Origin: Corynebacterium casei LMG S-19264
Lineage (GTDB): Bacteria > Actinomycetota > Actinomycetes > Mycobacteriales > Mycobacteriaceae
Direction of reading: 5' to 3'
DNA: 64,000 nt
Assembly: GCF_000550785.1 (NCBI RefSeq)
Contig: NZ_CP004350.1
Location: 80,835 to 144,834, forward strand
The notes under the pieces were generated by a model. It saw only the letters and a program-made list of their open reading frames with translations. It was not told the origin of the DNA and did no database searches. Positions 1-7,924 of this stretch are shown piece after piece. The position numbers and the translations under genes are program-made. Every line of letters begins with the position of its first letter. Positions within the stretch are counted from its first letter, which is position 1.

Positions 1-578
1 GTCCGTGGCCGGGAGGTGACGTAGCGGCGAACAACTCGTTGGGCGTGGATGAGGCAGCGTTGGATCAAGGTGTTAGGCCAGAGCTTTTTGATGGCGGCTT
101 GAGCACCTTGTCCACCGTCGAGTACCACGCATAAGGGTGCTGCGAGTTTAGAGAGTAGCTGTGTGTAGGCGTGGGTGGTTTCGTGTTTGCACCAGTGCCA
201 GCACAAGACGTGGTCGGAGGTTGAGGCTATGAGTAGACATCCGGCTGCGGTGTAGGTGCCGTCGATAAAGATTTGGTCGTGGATGCGGTGTTTGTCAGGG
301 TTGTTGGGTATTTCGATAAGCCATAGTGGTTCGAAGTATCGGTATACGGTGCGGGTGGATACTTTCATCAGCCTGGCGCATTCGGTGATTGGGTAGATGC
401 CGGTGACGTGGTTGTGGAAGTAGGTGAAGTGGCGCTTGGCAGTGATGTCTGGTCGGTGGGTTTGTTCGGATATTCCGCAGGTGGTGTTTTTACAGCGCCA
501 TCGGGTGCGTGCGTTTCTTTTCCCATTTTTCTTCATTTCCCCAGTGCATAGTGGGCATCGTGGTCGTATTTCGGGCAT
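1..578 (-). CDS. IS256-type transposase with N-terminal zinc ribbon, 3' end cut by window edge
   Basis: The minus strand is open from an ATG at 576-578 to the first base, so about 192 N-terminal residues are visible. Two CxxC-type pairs near the start (CPLC and CKNTTC) form a zinc ribbon. A helix-turn-helix stretch (ARLMKVSTRTVYRYF) and the start of a DDE domain (IFIDGTYTAAGCLL) follow. The later block with DGGQGAQAAI and QRCLIH matches the mutator/IS256 core. This is the zinc-binding IS256 variant (IS1249-like) known from corynebacteria. The catalytic glutamate and the C-terminus lie outside the window, so intactness cannot be judged. Confidence 0.8.
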   Translation of the reverse strand, partial: MPEIRPRCPLCTGEMKKNGKRNARTRWRCKNTTCGISEQTHRPDITAKRHFTYFHNHVTGIYPITECARLMKVSTRTVYRYFEPLWLIEIPNNPDKHRIHDQIFIDGTYTAAGCLLIASTSDHVLCWHWCKHETTHAYTQLLSKLAAPLCVVLDGGQGAQAAIKKLWPNTLIQRCLIHAQRVVRRYVTSRPR

Positions 579-590
579 GAGAAATACAAA

Positions 591-616
591 ACCGCACCTG
601 TTAGCACAGGTGCGGT
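591..616. terminator. Perfect 10-bp stem hairpin at the end of the truncated IS
   Basis: ACCGCACCTG (591-600) and CAGGTGCGGT (607-616) are perfectly complementary around a 6-base loop. The hairpin lies just upstream of the minus-strand transposase start. It may block read-through into the transposase gene or form part of the element end. There is no clear T-run, so a simple terminator role is uncertain. Confidence 0.45.
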
Positions 617-773
617 AGAAACTTCGGGATTGACCGAAAAACTCGTGTGTGCAAGCTTTTTGACCTTGCAGAGTATTGATTTAGCTATTGAGAGCTGCGG
701 AGATTGCCGGATCTAGACACCACTTTTGTCACATAGCCCGTATTTTGTGTGTGGGGCTTTCGGGGTTAGTGAT

Positions 774-2117
774 TTATAGGTAGTTGGTGAATCGTTCGGG
801 GTAGGCCACGGCCATTTGGTTGATGGCTTGTTTCCAGTTGGTGACCTTTCTGCCTTCGATGAGTCTTCCGCTGGTAGCAGCAGCTTTCTTGCCCTGTTTT
901 GCGCGTTTAGCCGCGCGTTTATCCTCAATATTGCAGATCATCAACCACAGCGTCTTAATCGCGGAATCATCATTGGTAAATTGCACGCGGTTACGGGTAG
1001 CTTTACGCAGCTCGTTATTCATCGACTCAATCGAGTTTGTCGTATAGATGACCTTTCTGGCCATCGGCGGGAACTGCAGAAACGGCACGAAACGCTCCCA
1101 CGCATCGGACCAGACCTTGACTGATTGGGGATATTTCTGGCCCAGTTCTGAGTCGGCGAATTCATCCAACGCTGCACGTGCGGTTGCCTCGTCAGGCGCG
1201 GTATACACCTTCTTCAACGCCGCAGATACGGTCTTACGATCGCCATAGGCCACCCACCGGTTTGCTGCACGAATCAAATGCACCACACAGGTCTGCACCA
1301 TCGAATCCGGCCACGTTGCTTCCACCGCTTCCGGCAGGCCTTTCAAACCATCGCAGCAGACAATAAACACGTCCTGGACTCCACGGCTTGCCAGGTTCGC
1401 GCACACATGAGCCCAGAAGGAGGCGCCTTCTTCTTTCGCCAACCAGATACCCAGGATGTGTTTGATCCCGTCCATATCCACGCCGATAGCCAAAAAGGCG
1501 GACTTGTTAACTACTCGTCCACCGTCGCGAACTTTGATACGCAGCGCATCGAGGAATATTACCGGGTAGAACTCGTCTAGCTGACGGTTTTGCCAGATCA
1601 TGACTTCATCTAGCACCGCATCAGTCACTGCGGAAATCGTTTCATGCGAGATATCAACCCTCATGACCGTGGCCATATGATGCTGGATATCGCGCACTGT
1701 CATGCCACCGGCATACAAACTGATGATCATGTCATCGACATCGGTTAACCTGCGTGAGCCTTTCGGCACCATCGTGGGCAAGAACGTGCCCTGCCGATCA
1801 CGTGGGACGGTGACATCGACCGGGCCGTAGTTCGAATCAACCTTTTTGACATAGGAGCCGTTGCGATAATTATCGCCACCACCGGCCGCTTTGGCCTCAC
1901 GATCGCCTTTGGAATAACCCAGGTGGGCATCCATTTCGGCTTCCAAGCCACGGGTGACCGAAGCTTGCAGTAATCCCCGGACTAGGTCGTTGGCGTCCGT
2001 TGCTGTGGTTCCCAGCTCGTCAATGAGCTTGGATATCTCCGGGTTCGCGAGCAGTTTCTGCTCGATCGCTTTAATCTTCGCGGAATCTTCCGGATCTCGT
2101 TTCGCCACAGAATCCAT
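774..2117 (-). CDS. IS256-family transposase, full length
   Basis: This 447-residue DDE transposase has normal IS256 length. The N-terminal half carries the NYRNGSYVKKV and VTVPRDRQGTF blocks. Catalytic acidic residues are seen in DALRIKVRDGG, in CDGLKGLPEAV and in TTNSIESMNNELRK. The CVVHLIR block before the final glutamate is typical of the family. The ATG start at 2117 is preceded by AAGGAG. No stop or frameshift is present, so the protein should be functional. Its normal promoter may be lost, because an IS3 element begins about 30 bp upstream. Confidence 0.93.
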   Translation of the reverse strand: MDSVAKRDPEDSAKIKAIEQKLLANPEISKLIDELGTTATDANDLVRGLLQASVTRGLEAEMDAHLGYSKGDREAKAAGGGDNYRNGSYVKKVDSNYGPVDVTVPRDRQGTFLPTMVPKGSRRLTDVDDMIISLYAGGMTVRDIQHHMATVMRVDISHETISAVTDAVLDEVMIWQNRQLDEFYPVIFLDALRIKVRDGGRVVNKSAFLAIGVDMDGIKHILGIWLAKEEGASFWAHVCANLASRGVQDVFIVCCDGLKGLPEAVEATWPDSMVQTCVVHLIRAANRWVAYGDRKTVSAALKKVYTAPDEATARAALDEFADSELGQKYPQSVKVWSDAWERFVPFLQFPPMARKVIYTTNSIESMNNELRKATRNRVQFTNDDSAIKTLWLMICNIEDKRAAKRAKQGKKAAATSGRLIEGRKVTNWKQAINQMAVAYPERFTNYL

Positions 2118-2215
2118 TATGGTTTATCTCCTTCATGTAAGGGAAAGGCACTGACCCCTGTTTGGTAGACACCTAATATCCCATCAACGTGGGACTGAAA
2201 GGTAATCTCCTCACT

Positions 2216-2524
2216 ATGCCAAGCAAGACCTATACCGAAGAGTTCAAGCGTGATGCTGTCGCACTCTATGAGAATTCCTCGGGTGCTTCATTGACCACTA
2301 TTGCCACTGATCTCGGGATCAACCGCGCTACCTTGCATAACTGGGTCAAAAGGTACGGGACGGCCGCGCGCACCACGATCATTACCCCGGATTCTTCCTC
2401 GTCGGCCTCGGTCACCGACACCGAGCGGATCCGGCAGCTTGAACGCCAAGTTAAACGCTTGCAAGAAGAGCGCGATATTTTGCAAAAGGCTGCTAAATAT
2501 TTCGCGGAAGAGACGAATTGGTGA
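2216..2524 (+). CDS. IS3-family OrfA (DNA-binding subunit)
   Basis: About 102 residues beginning MPSKTYTEEFKRDAV, the usual start of IS3 OrfA proteins with an N-terminal helix-turn-helix. The HTH is followed by a leucine-zipper-like coiled coil (RQLERQVKRLQEERDIL) used for oligomerisation. I prefer the ATG at 2216 over an upstream in-frame start at 2189, because the family begins at this point. It overlaps orfB, which lies in the -1 frame. The last codons, TGG TGA, overlap a GTG start for orfB. Confidence 0.88.
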   Translation: MPSKTYTEEFKRDAVALYENSSGASLTTIATDLGINRATLHNWVKRYGTAARTTIITPDSSSSASVTDTERIRQLERQVKRLQEERDILQKAAKYFAEETNW

Positions 2525-3417
2525 TCCGCTTCCGGTTCGTTGACGACGCGCGAAAAACCTACCCGGTTAAGCGGTTATGTGAAGTTCTGACGTTGAATCG
2601 TTCCTCGTATTACAAATGGAAATCTAGTGCAGCCAAGCGCAAGAAACGCTTGTTTAGCGATGCTATCCTCGGCGCGAAAGTCAAGGCCGTGTTCGCCGCA
2701 GAAAAGGGCTGCTACGGCGCCAAACGCGTCACGGCAGAACTCAACGACAATCCAAAAGATAGACCTGTCAACCATAAACGGGTCGCACGGGTGATGAGGT
2801 CAATGAAATTGTTTGGGTTCACGAAAAAACGCAAAGTCACCACGACTGTTTCGGATAAGAAAAAACCAGTGTTTCCGGACCTAGTCGGACGGAAGTTCAC
2901 TGCCGACAAGCCAAATCAGCTCTATGTCGGTGACATTACGTATTTGCCGATTGACGGTGGGGCAAATATGTACCTGGCTACCGTGATTGACTGCTATTCA
3001 CGCAGGCTAATCGGTTTCGCGATTGCGGATCACATGCGCACTAGCTTGGTTCAAGATGCCCTCACAGCTGCCAAAGGCCAGCGAGGCAGCCTTAAAGGGG
3101 CAATATTTCACTCGGATCACGGCAGTGTTTATACCTCGCAAGCATTCCAGCAGACATGCACGCTACTTGGGGTGAAACAGTCGATGGGAGCAATTGGAAC
3201 CAGCGCAGATAACGCCTTAGCTGAATCGTTTAACGCCTCAATGAAGCGTGAAGTGCTGCAAGATTCTAAAACATTCACTAACCAGCTGGTGTGTCGGAGG
3301 GAGGTGTTCCGGTGGTGCACCAGGTACAACACGATGCGAAGGCACTCGTGGTGTAATCACCTCGCACCAAACGTGTTTGAGCGGCACAATGAAGCTACAC
3401 TCAAACGTGCTTCTTGA
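2518..3417 (+). CDS. IS3-family OrfB transposase (integrase core)
   Basis: A 299-residue product with an HTH_21 region (LCEVLTLNRSSYYKWK) and an rve integrase core. The DDE residues are visible in VGDITYLPIDG, in FHSDHGSVYTS and in ALAESFNASMKREVL. It lies in the -1 frame relative to orfA with a short overlap. It is therefore made either as a frameshift fusion or by coupled start at the GTG at 2518; I see no strong slippery heptamer in the overlap. It is identical to the product at 11833-12732. Confidence 0.92.
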   Translation: MVIRFRFVDDARKTYPVKRLCEVLTLNRSSYYKWKSSAAKRKKRLFSDAILGAKVKAVFAAEKGCYGAKRVTAELNDNPKDRPVNHKRVARVMRSMKLFGFTKKRKVTTTVSDKKKPVFPDLVGRKFTADKPNQLYVGDITYLPIDGGANMYLATVIDCYSRRLIGFAIADHMRTSLVQDALTAAKGQRGSLKGAIFHSDHGSVYTSQAFQQTCTLLGVKQSMGAIGTSADNALAESFNASMKREVLQDSKTFTNQLVCRREVFRWCTRYNTMRRHSWCNHLAPNVFERHNEATLKRAS

Positions 3418-3482
3418 TTAAATCCCTGTGTCTACTTTCCGGGGGTCAGGCCCAAACCCCTCACACACAAACCATTAGACAC

Positions 3483-3829
3483 TCTCCCTCTTCAGCATCA
3501 TAAGAATCCATTTCTGAACCTCCTTCGCTTAGGGATATTCGTCTTCGGCTTTCCACACCGTGCAACGTCTAACCCTCTACTTCGCAGTGGAGCTAGCCGC
3601 CGCGCGAAGCCGAAGGTTGCCTGATGTCCCGAATGCCTGCTGATACTTCTCGCTTGGCAGACCTCGGGCGGCAACATCTCTACCTTACTAAAGAGAAACT
3701 ATTAGATAGGAAACCGCTTATAGAGCGCACTTCCAACTCTGTTTGAGGTAGTTTTGCCGGATTGTTCAACCAACTTTAGCTTCGCTGGTCTGCAGTAATA
3801 GATGAGTTAATTCGCTGTATCATCACGTT
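3483..3829. other. Intergenic stretch, no gene recognised
   Basis: These 347 bases between the IS256 end and the methyltransferase stump contain no reading frame with recognisable content. The A+T-rich part just before 3830 may hold the promoter of the stump gene. Confidence 0.4.
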
Positions 3830-4072
3830 ATGGACGTTTTCGATACTCTCGTGGCTCAATTCGGGCAAGCCGCTAAGGACAGTCTCAATGGCCCTGGAGA
3901 ACCCGAGGCAGCTCTAGCTAATCCAGTAGACAATTTACTGCGCGAGTACGGCGAAAAGATTCTTAACAGGAAAGTAGTCCTGCATGCCGAAGTTCGGGAG
4001 GACTCCGGCAACGTCCGACCTGACTTCGGTGTGCGCGTCGATAAATTAATGTCTGGCCACGTCGAACTAAAA
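3830..4072 (+). pseudogene. N-terminal stump of an N6-adenine DNA methyltransferase-type protein
   Basis: The first 81 residues (MDVFDTLVAQFGQAAKDSL..., then RPDFGVRVDKLMSGHVELK) resemble the N-terminal nuclease/specificity-like region of large restriction-modification methylases of the type IIG or ISP kind. In those proteins an R-P-D-[FY] motif is followed by GHVELKAPG. The frame is broken right after VELK at 4073, where a Tn3 inverted repeat begins. The catalytic NPPY domain is absent, so the gene is dead. The family call rests on this short motif only. Confidence 0.5.
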
Positions 4073-4804
4073 GGGGTGGCTTGTGGAAAAGTAAAATATC
4101 CGACGCTAAGGCTTGGGGAAGCGTCGTAGCGGCCTGTATTTGCCGGGCTTGATCTTGTTGGTGCGTGGCCAGGTGTAATCGCCGGTGAGGTTGATGTGTT
4201 CCCATCCAAGGGGTGAGGGGAACCGCAGCAGCTCAGGGTCCGTGGCGTTGCCCTCCTGATTCAAGGTGGTGATGGCGCGGTCGAGGTAGACCGTGTTCCA
4301 GAGAACGATGGCCGCGGTGAGGAGATTCAGCCCCGAGGCTCGGTAGCGTTGTTGCTCGAAGGATCGGTCGCGGATCTATCCAAGACGGTTGAAGAAAACG
4401 GCCCGGGCCAGGGCGTTCCGGGCCTCGCCCTTGTTCAGCCCGGCCGTCACGGTGCGGCGCAGGTCGGGATCTTGGATCCAATCCAGCAGGAAGAGAGTTC
4501 GTTCCAGTTTGCCCAGTTCCCGCAGTGCGGTGGCGAGTCCGTTCTGGCGTGGATAGGCGCCGAGTTTGCGCATCATCAAGGAGGCGGTCACGGTGCCGGT
4601 TTTGATGGATGCGGCCAGCCGGAGGATTTCATCCCAGTGTGCGGTGATGGTTTTGGTGTTGATGGTGCCGCCGATCAGCGGTGCCAACGTCGACAACACA
4701 GGATCGTTGGTGGGTGTGTAGAGAGAGGAGTGTCTCATGAACGATTGATACCTGATCAGGTAGAGGCCTAGCGTCGGATATTCGACGAATTCACAAGCGA
4801 CCCC
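4073..4804 (-). mobile_element. Internally deleted Tn3-family element with both inverted repeats
   Basis: The left end from 4073 starts GGGGTGGCTTGTGG and runs to ATATCCGACGCTAAGGC. The right end, read inward from 4804, starts GGGGTCGCTTGTG and ends with the same ATATCCGACGCTA core. These are Tn3-type repeats of about 38-40 bp. Only the last quarter of tnpA lies between them, and there is no resolvase or res site. I see no matching 5-bp duplication (TAAAA on the left, CTTCT on the right), so the element has probably recombined. Size and layout recall Tn3-derived miniature elements. Confidence 0.65.
4106..4738 (-). pseudogene. tnpA: Tn3-family transposase TnpA, C-terminal remnant with in-frame amber stop
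   Basis: About 210 codons match the C-terminus of Tn3-family Tnp[37 protein letters not shown], then [20 protein letters not shown], and finally [18 protein letters not shown]. The conserved FFNRLGEIRDRSFE block reads G-stop-I here (TAG at 4376-4378), consistent with a GAG to TAG change. The N-terminal 750 or so residues are missing, and the fragment starts beside the right inverted repeat. It is non-functional. Confidence 0.8.
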
Positions 4805-4919
4805 CTTCTCCTCCAGCTAGTTCCATTGCCTAAAAAGAGTTTTGTATCTGTTGTTTTATGTCTGGTATTGCGGGACCATAGGAAGTAATCACCTGTGAGA
4901 AAAGGAATGGTCCCACGCT

Positions 4920-6512
4920 GTGCTTGATTTCTTTGCCGCAAACCCCCTGATCGCCCTGGCTGTGATCCTGACAGTAGGTCTGGCCATCGGAAAGATACGC
5001 TTCCTCGGCATCTCGCTAGGTGCTGCGGCAGTGCTTTTTGTGGCACTGATCCTGTCTACCCTGAACCCGGAGATCCAGATCCCGGCCTTTGTTTTCCAAC
5101 TCGGCCTGGCCATGTTTGTCTACGTCATCGGTATCTCTGCAGGACCGGCCTTCTTCCGAGAGTTTAAGAGCAAGGGATGGAAACTCACCATCTTCATGAT
5201 CCTGCTGTTGATATCCATGGCAGCGCTTGCCTGGGCCATGGTGAAGACCTTCGGTTTAAGCACCGGGGCGGGAGCCGGTATGTTTGCTGGCTCCCTCACC
5301 TCCACACCGGGTATGGCAGCGGTGGTGGAGCTCAGCGATCCTGACCTGGCAGGTCAACCAGTTATTGGTTTCTCCCTGGCTTATCCGGGCGCGGTTCTGG
5401 GTTCCATCCTGGTTGCTGCTGTGGGGGCGAAACTACTCAAGGTCAATCACCGGGAGGATGCCCGTAAAGAGGGGATGATCTCTGAACCCTTGGTGTGGAA
5501 GGGTGTGCGCATCGGGGAGGGGGTGGCGGGCACGATTGGTGATCTGCCTGCTTTGAGTGGTCAGAAGATCATTGCCACCCGCATCGTGGAGGATCTCCAT
5601 GAACACCGTCTGGCGGATCCGTCTCTGCCTTTGGAGCCGGGGATGGAGTTGGTGATCAATGGTTCTGTGCGTGCTGTGGATGATGCGATCGCGGCACTGG
5701 GGTCGGAATGCGCCACGAAGATTGAAGATACAGAGTTGGTGTATTCCCGTTTCACGGTGTCCAATCCGAATATTGCTGGTCTGACCGTGGCGGAGCTGGA
5801 TACGGTGGCCAATGGTTTCATGATTGCCCGTATCCGCCAGGGGGATAGTGAATTTGTTCCCCGTGGTGACACGGTGATTAACTACTCCGACCGTGTGCGT
5901 GTGGTGGCGGCTCCGGGCCGGATGGGGGATGTCCGCAAGTACCTGGGGGATTCGGAGAAGTCCCTGGGCGACGTGAACCTTCTGCCTTTTGCCATTGGAT
6001 TGTCGCTGGGGTTGTTGCTCGGTGCCGTCCCGATCCCACTGCCGGGGGACACCACCATGTATCTGGGTTTTGGTGGTGGCCCCATCGTGGTGGGATTGAT
6101 CCTGGGGGCGTTGAACCGTACCGGTCCGGTCACCTGGCAGTTACCCTTTCATGCCAATAGGACGATCTCTACCTTGGGCCTGGCGTTGTTTCTGGCAGGG
6201 GTGGGGACCTCAGCTGGTGCGGGTTTCCGTGAAGCGCTGACTGATCCGCAGTCCCTGGTCTATATCGGTGCTGGTTTCCTCATTACGGTGACCTCGGCAT
6301 TGTTGTGCGCAATCATCGGCATGAAGGTGTTGAAGCTGCGCTGGGATGAAGCCATGGGACTGGCTGCAGGTGCCACCACCAACCCGGCGATCATCTCCTA
6401 TCTCAATGATCAGACCGGCACGGACCTGGCCAACAGGAGTTATGCCACGGTGTATCCGACCTCCATGATCGGCAAGATCCTGGCCTGTCAGGTGCTGTTT
6501 CTGTTGTTATAG
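4920..6512 (+). CDS. AspT/YidE-family membrane exporter (SucE-like)
   Basis: A 530-residue membrane protein with the duplicated AspT-YidE-YbjL architecture: an N-terminal bundle of helices (to about residue 190), a cytosolic TrkA_C-like region (about 200-350, including MELVINGSVRAVDD), and a second bundle to the end. It carries the paired motifs GMFAGSLTSTPGMAAV and GLAAGATTNPAIISYL typical of the family. Corynebacterial relatives such as SucE export succinate, so a carboxylate or amino-acid export role is likely but unproven. The GTG start at 4920 follows a weak AAAAGGA. The stop codon TAG (6510-6512) uses the first base of a Tn3 inverted repeat, so a few native C-terminal residues may be lost. 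Confidence 0.8.
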   Translation: MLDFFAANPLIALAVILTVGLAIGKIRFLGISLGAAAVLFVALILSTLNPEIQIPAFVFQLGLAMFVYVIGISAGPAFFREFKSKGWKLTIFMILLLISMAALAWAMVKTFGLSTGAGAGMFAGSLTSTPGMAAVVELSDPDLAGQPVIGFSLAYPGAVLGSILVAAVGAKLLKVNHREDARKEGMISEPLVWKGVRIGEGVAGTIGDLPALSGQKIIATRIVEDLHEHRLADPSLPLEPGMELVINGSVRAVDDAIAALGSECATKIEDTELVYSRFTVSNPNIAGLTVAELDTVANGFMIARIRQGDSEFVPRGDTVINYSDRVRVVAAPGRMGDVRKYLGDSEKSLGDVNLLPFAIGLSLGLLLGAVPIPLPGDTTMYLGFGGGPIVVGLILGALNRTGPVTWQLPFHANRTISTLGLALFLAGVGTSAGAGFREALTDPQSLVYIGAGFLITVTSALLCAIIGMKVLKLRWDEAMGLAAGATTNPAIISYLNDQTGTDLANRSYATVYPTSMIGKILACQVLFLLL

Positions 6513-6534
6513 GGGTGGCTTGTGGAAAAGTAAA
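6512..6534 (+). repeat. Truncated Tn3 inverted repeat at the exporter stop codon
   Basis: The first 23 bases match the left end of the Tn3 relic at 4073-4095 exactly (GGGGTGGCTTGTGG, then AAAAGTAAA). The rest of the repeat is replaced by the IS6 element at 6535. It faces right, so it belonged to a separate Tn3 end and not to the 4073-4804 relic. Confidence 0.75.
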
Positions 6535-7372
6535 GGTGCTGTTGCAAAGTTGGGCCAGGGTCGAAAAGCCCAACCTCAAGACATTAGTTGTCCTTGCTCC
6601 GGGGTGCTTAAGCTGTCTCGAATATCCGGCTGACGATCACCGCGTCTGGGTTCGGGTGCCCGTAGGCAAACATCGTTCCCTGGCCTTTCCGTAATGAATG
6701 CATCGCTTCCATCCCTTTCAACGTCCGGTAGGCGGAAATTCGGTTTTTGAACGCTCCCTTCGGCCCCAGGATTCTTTTAAGTCGGCCATGATCTCCCTCG
6801 ATAACGTTGTTCAGGTATTTCACCTGCCGGTGCTCCACCGTCTGAGGGCAGATTCCCTCCGCCTTCAGCTCGGATATTGCCTTGGCCAGAGCTGGTGCCT
6901 TGTCGGTGTTGATGACCCGCGGGGACCCGGCTGTCGTATTCGATCGCAGCGTCTTGGCCAGGAAACGCTTGGCCGCCGCGACATTGCGCTTCGGGGAGAG
7001 ATAAAAGTCCAGGGTCTGGCCACCGGCGGTAATAGCCCGGTAGAGGTAGCACCACGTGCCGCCGACCCGGATATAGGTCTCATCCACCCGCCAGGACCGG
7101 GCCTGCCAGTCGGGTACCTGCCGGTACCAGCGAGTCTGCTTATCCAGCTCAGGGGCGTATTTCTGCACCCAGCGGTAGATCGTGGTGTGATCGACTGGCG
7201 CACCCCGCTCGGTCATCATTTCTTCGAGATCGCGGTAGCTCACCCCGTAGCGGCAGTACCACCGCACCGCCCACAGGATGATGTCACGGGGGAAATGCCG
7301 ACCGGAGAAGATGCCCATGGCTCTGATTATTTCACGCCGGTCTTTCTACTGCCCCAACTTTGCAACAGCACC
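6535..7372 (-). mobile_element. IS6-family element (IS1628-like), complete
   Basis: This 838-bp element has inverted ends GGTGCTGTTGCAAAGTTGGG (6535) and its mirror ending at 7372. No 8-bp target repeat is seen: the left flank is AAAGTAAA and the right is ATCACGGC. IS6 elements move by cointegrate formation, so missing duplications usually mean an adjacent deletion or recombination. Here the deletion probably joined a Tn3 end to IS3 debris. Confidence 0.9.
6608..7318 (-). CDS. IS6-family transposase
   Basis: A 236-residue protein of normal IS6 length. The N-terminal helix-turn-helix region (YRDLEEMMTERGAPVDHTTIYRW) precedes the DDE core: D in WRVDETYIRVGG, D in VINTDKAPALAKA, and E in VIEGDHGRLKR. 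It starts with ATG at 7318, close to the right end of the element, and is intact. Overall pattern matches IS1628-type transposases common on corynebacterial resistance plasmids. Confidence 0.93.
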   Translation of the reverse strand: MGIFSGRHFPRDIILWAVRWYCRYGVSYRDLEEMMTERGAPVDHTTIYRWVQKYAPELDKQTRWYRQVPDWQARSWRVDETYIRVGGTWCYLYRAITAGGQTLDFYLSPKRNVAAAKRFLAKTLRSNTTAGSPRVINTDKAPALAKAISELKAEGICPQTVEHRQVKYLNNVIEGDHGRLKRILGPKGAFKNRISAYRTLKGMEAMHSLRKGQGTMFAYGHPNPDAVIVSRIFETA

Positions 7373-7639
7373 ATCACGGCCTCCACGGGGACGGTAGGTG
7401 ACTCCTATGACAATGCCTTGGCCGAGAACGTCAACGGTTCCTACAAGAATGAACTCATTCATACCCGCACATGGAACGATATGGTCGACGTGGAAATCGC
7501 GACCTTCGAGTGGATCACGTGGTGGAACGAATCACGGCTCCACCAGAGCCTCGATTACCGTACCCCGGTTGAAGTTGAGGCCGAATTTTGGGCACCCAAC
7601 ACCAGTCGAGAAATAATAGAAATCAAGGCAAATGCCTAG
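7373..7639 (+). pseudogene. IS3-family OrfB, C-terminal remnant
   Basis: The frame enters from the IS6 end with TGTVGDSYDNALAENVNGSY, containing the third catalytic acidic residue of the IS3 DDE core. It ends with the usual EFWA... tail at 7639. The first two thirds of orfB, orfA and the left end are gone. Further on, GTGTCCACCTCCTACGGGTC (about 7788-7807) resembles an IS3 right terminal repeat. Removal of the left part was probably caused by the adjacent IS6. Confidence 0.8.
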
Positions 7640-7924
7640 GAACAAAACCCGGGGCACTTCAATGTTCCGCCGGACAATCCGCTACAGCACTTCCCGCCAG
7701 CTTCGTGGTCTGAGCTCTACTTACCACCGCAGGCCGTTGAACCACAGTCATGCGGTAACCTCCTGCTTGCACTTTGGCTATATCCCCGTGTCCACCTCCT
7801 ACGGGTCAGGCCCGCAACCGCGTCACAATTGAGCTGCTCAGAATGCAACTTAGGCATGGACCTTTCCTCCCAGCCCTAATGGCCAAAAATCTGAACTTCT
7901 ACCAATCAGGGCCTGTTCCGGTGT
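7640..7924. other. Non-coding IS3 debris
   Basis: This stretch holds no convincing gene. Bases 7788-7813 resemble the right inverted repeat of the IS3 elements in this window (GTGTCYACNTNCNNCGGGTC followed by AGGCCC). The rest looks like decayed flanking sequence up to the codB stop. Confidence 0.4.

Larger units (their letters stand above)
2147..3453 (+). mobile_element. IS3-family element, complete copy (1307 bp)
   Basis: The ends are imperfect inverted repeats of about 26 bp: the left begins GGCACTGACCCC and the right, read inward, begins GGGCCTGACCCC; both continue to GTAGACAC. AAA flanks each side (2144-2146 and 3454-3456), fitting the 3-bp duplication of IS3 elements. It encodes orfA and orfB. 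A second 1307-bp copy (10338-13103, interrupted) encodes identical proteins, so transposition was recent. Confidence 0.85.
721..3475 (-). mobile_element. IS256-family element interrupted by an IS3-family element
   Basis: An IS256 transposase gene (774-2117) lies inside a segment flanked by a 7-base direct repeat TAGACAC (714-720 and 3476-3482). This is a plausible target duplication, since IS256 elements usually make 8-9 bp. Both ends carry TTTGTGTGTG followed by GG and TTTC when read inward (about 752 on the plus strand, about 3470 on the minus strand), which supports them as terminal repeats. The IS3 copy at 2147-3453 sits between the transposase start and the distal end, so the transposase gene is uninterrupted but its upstream region is displaced. 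Exact ends are inferred. Confidence 0.6.

Noticed and set aside
6698..7639. A 313-codon plus-strand frame across IS6 and IS3 debris
   Set aside because: Its first two thirds are antisense to the IS6 transposase; only the part after 7373 is a real IS3 remnant.
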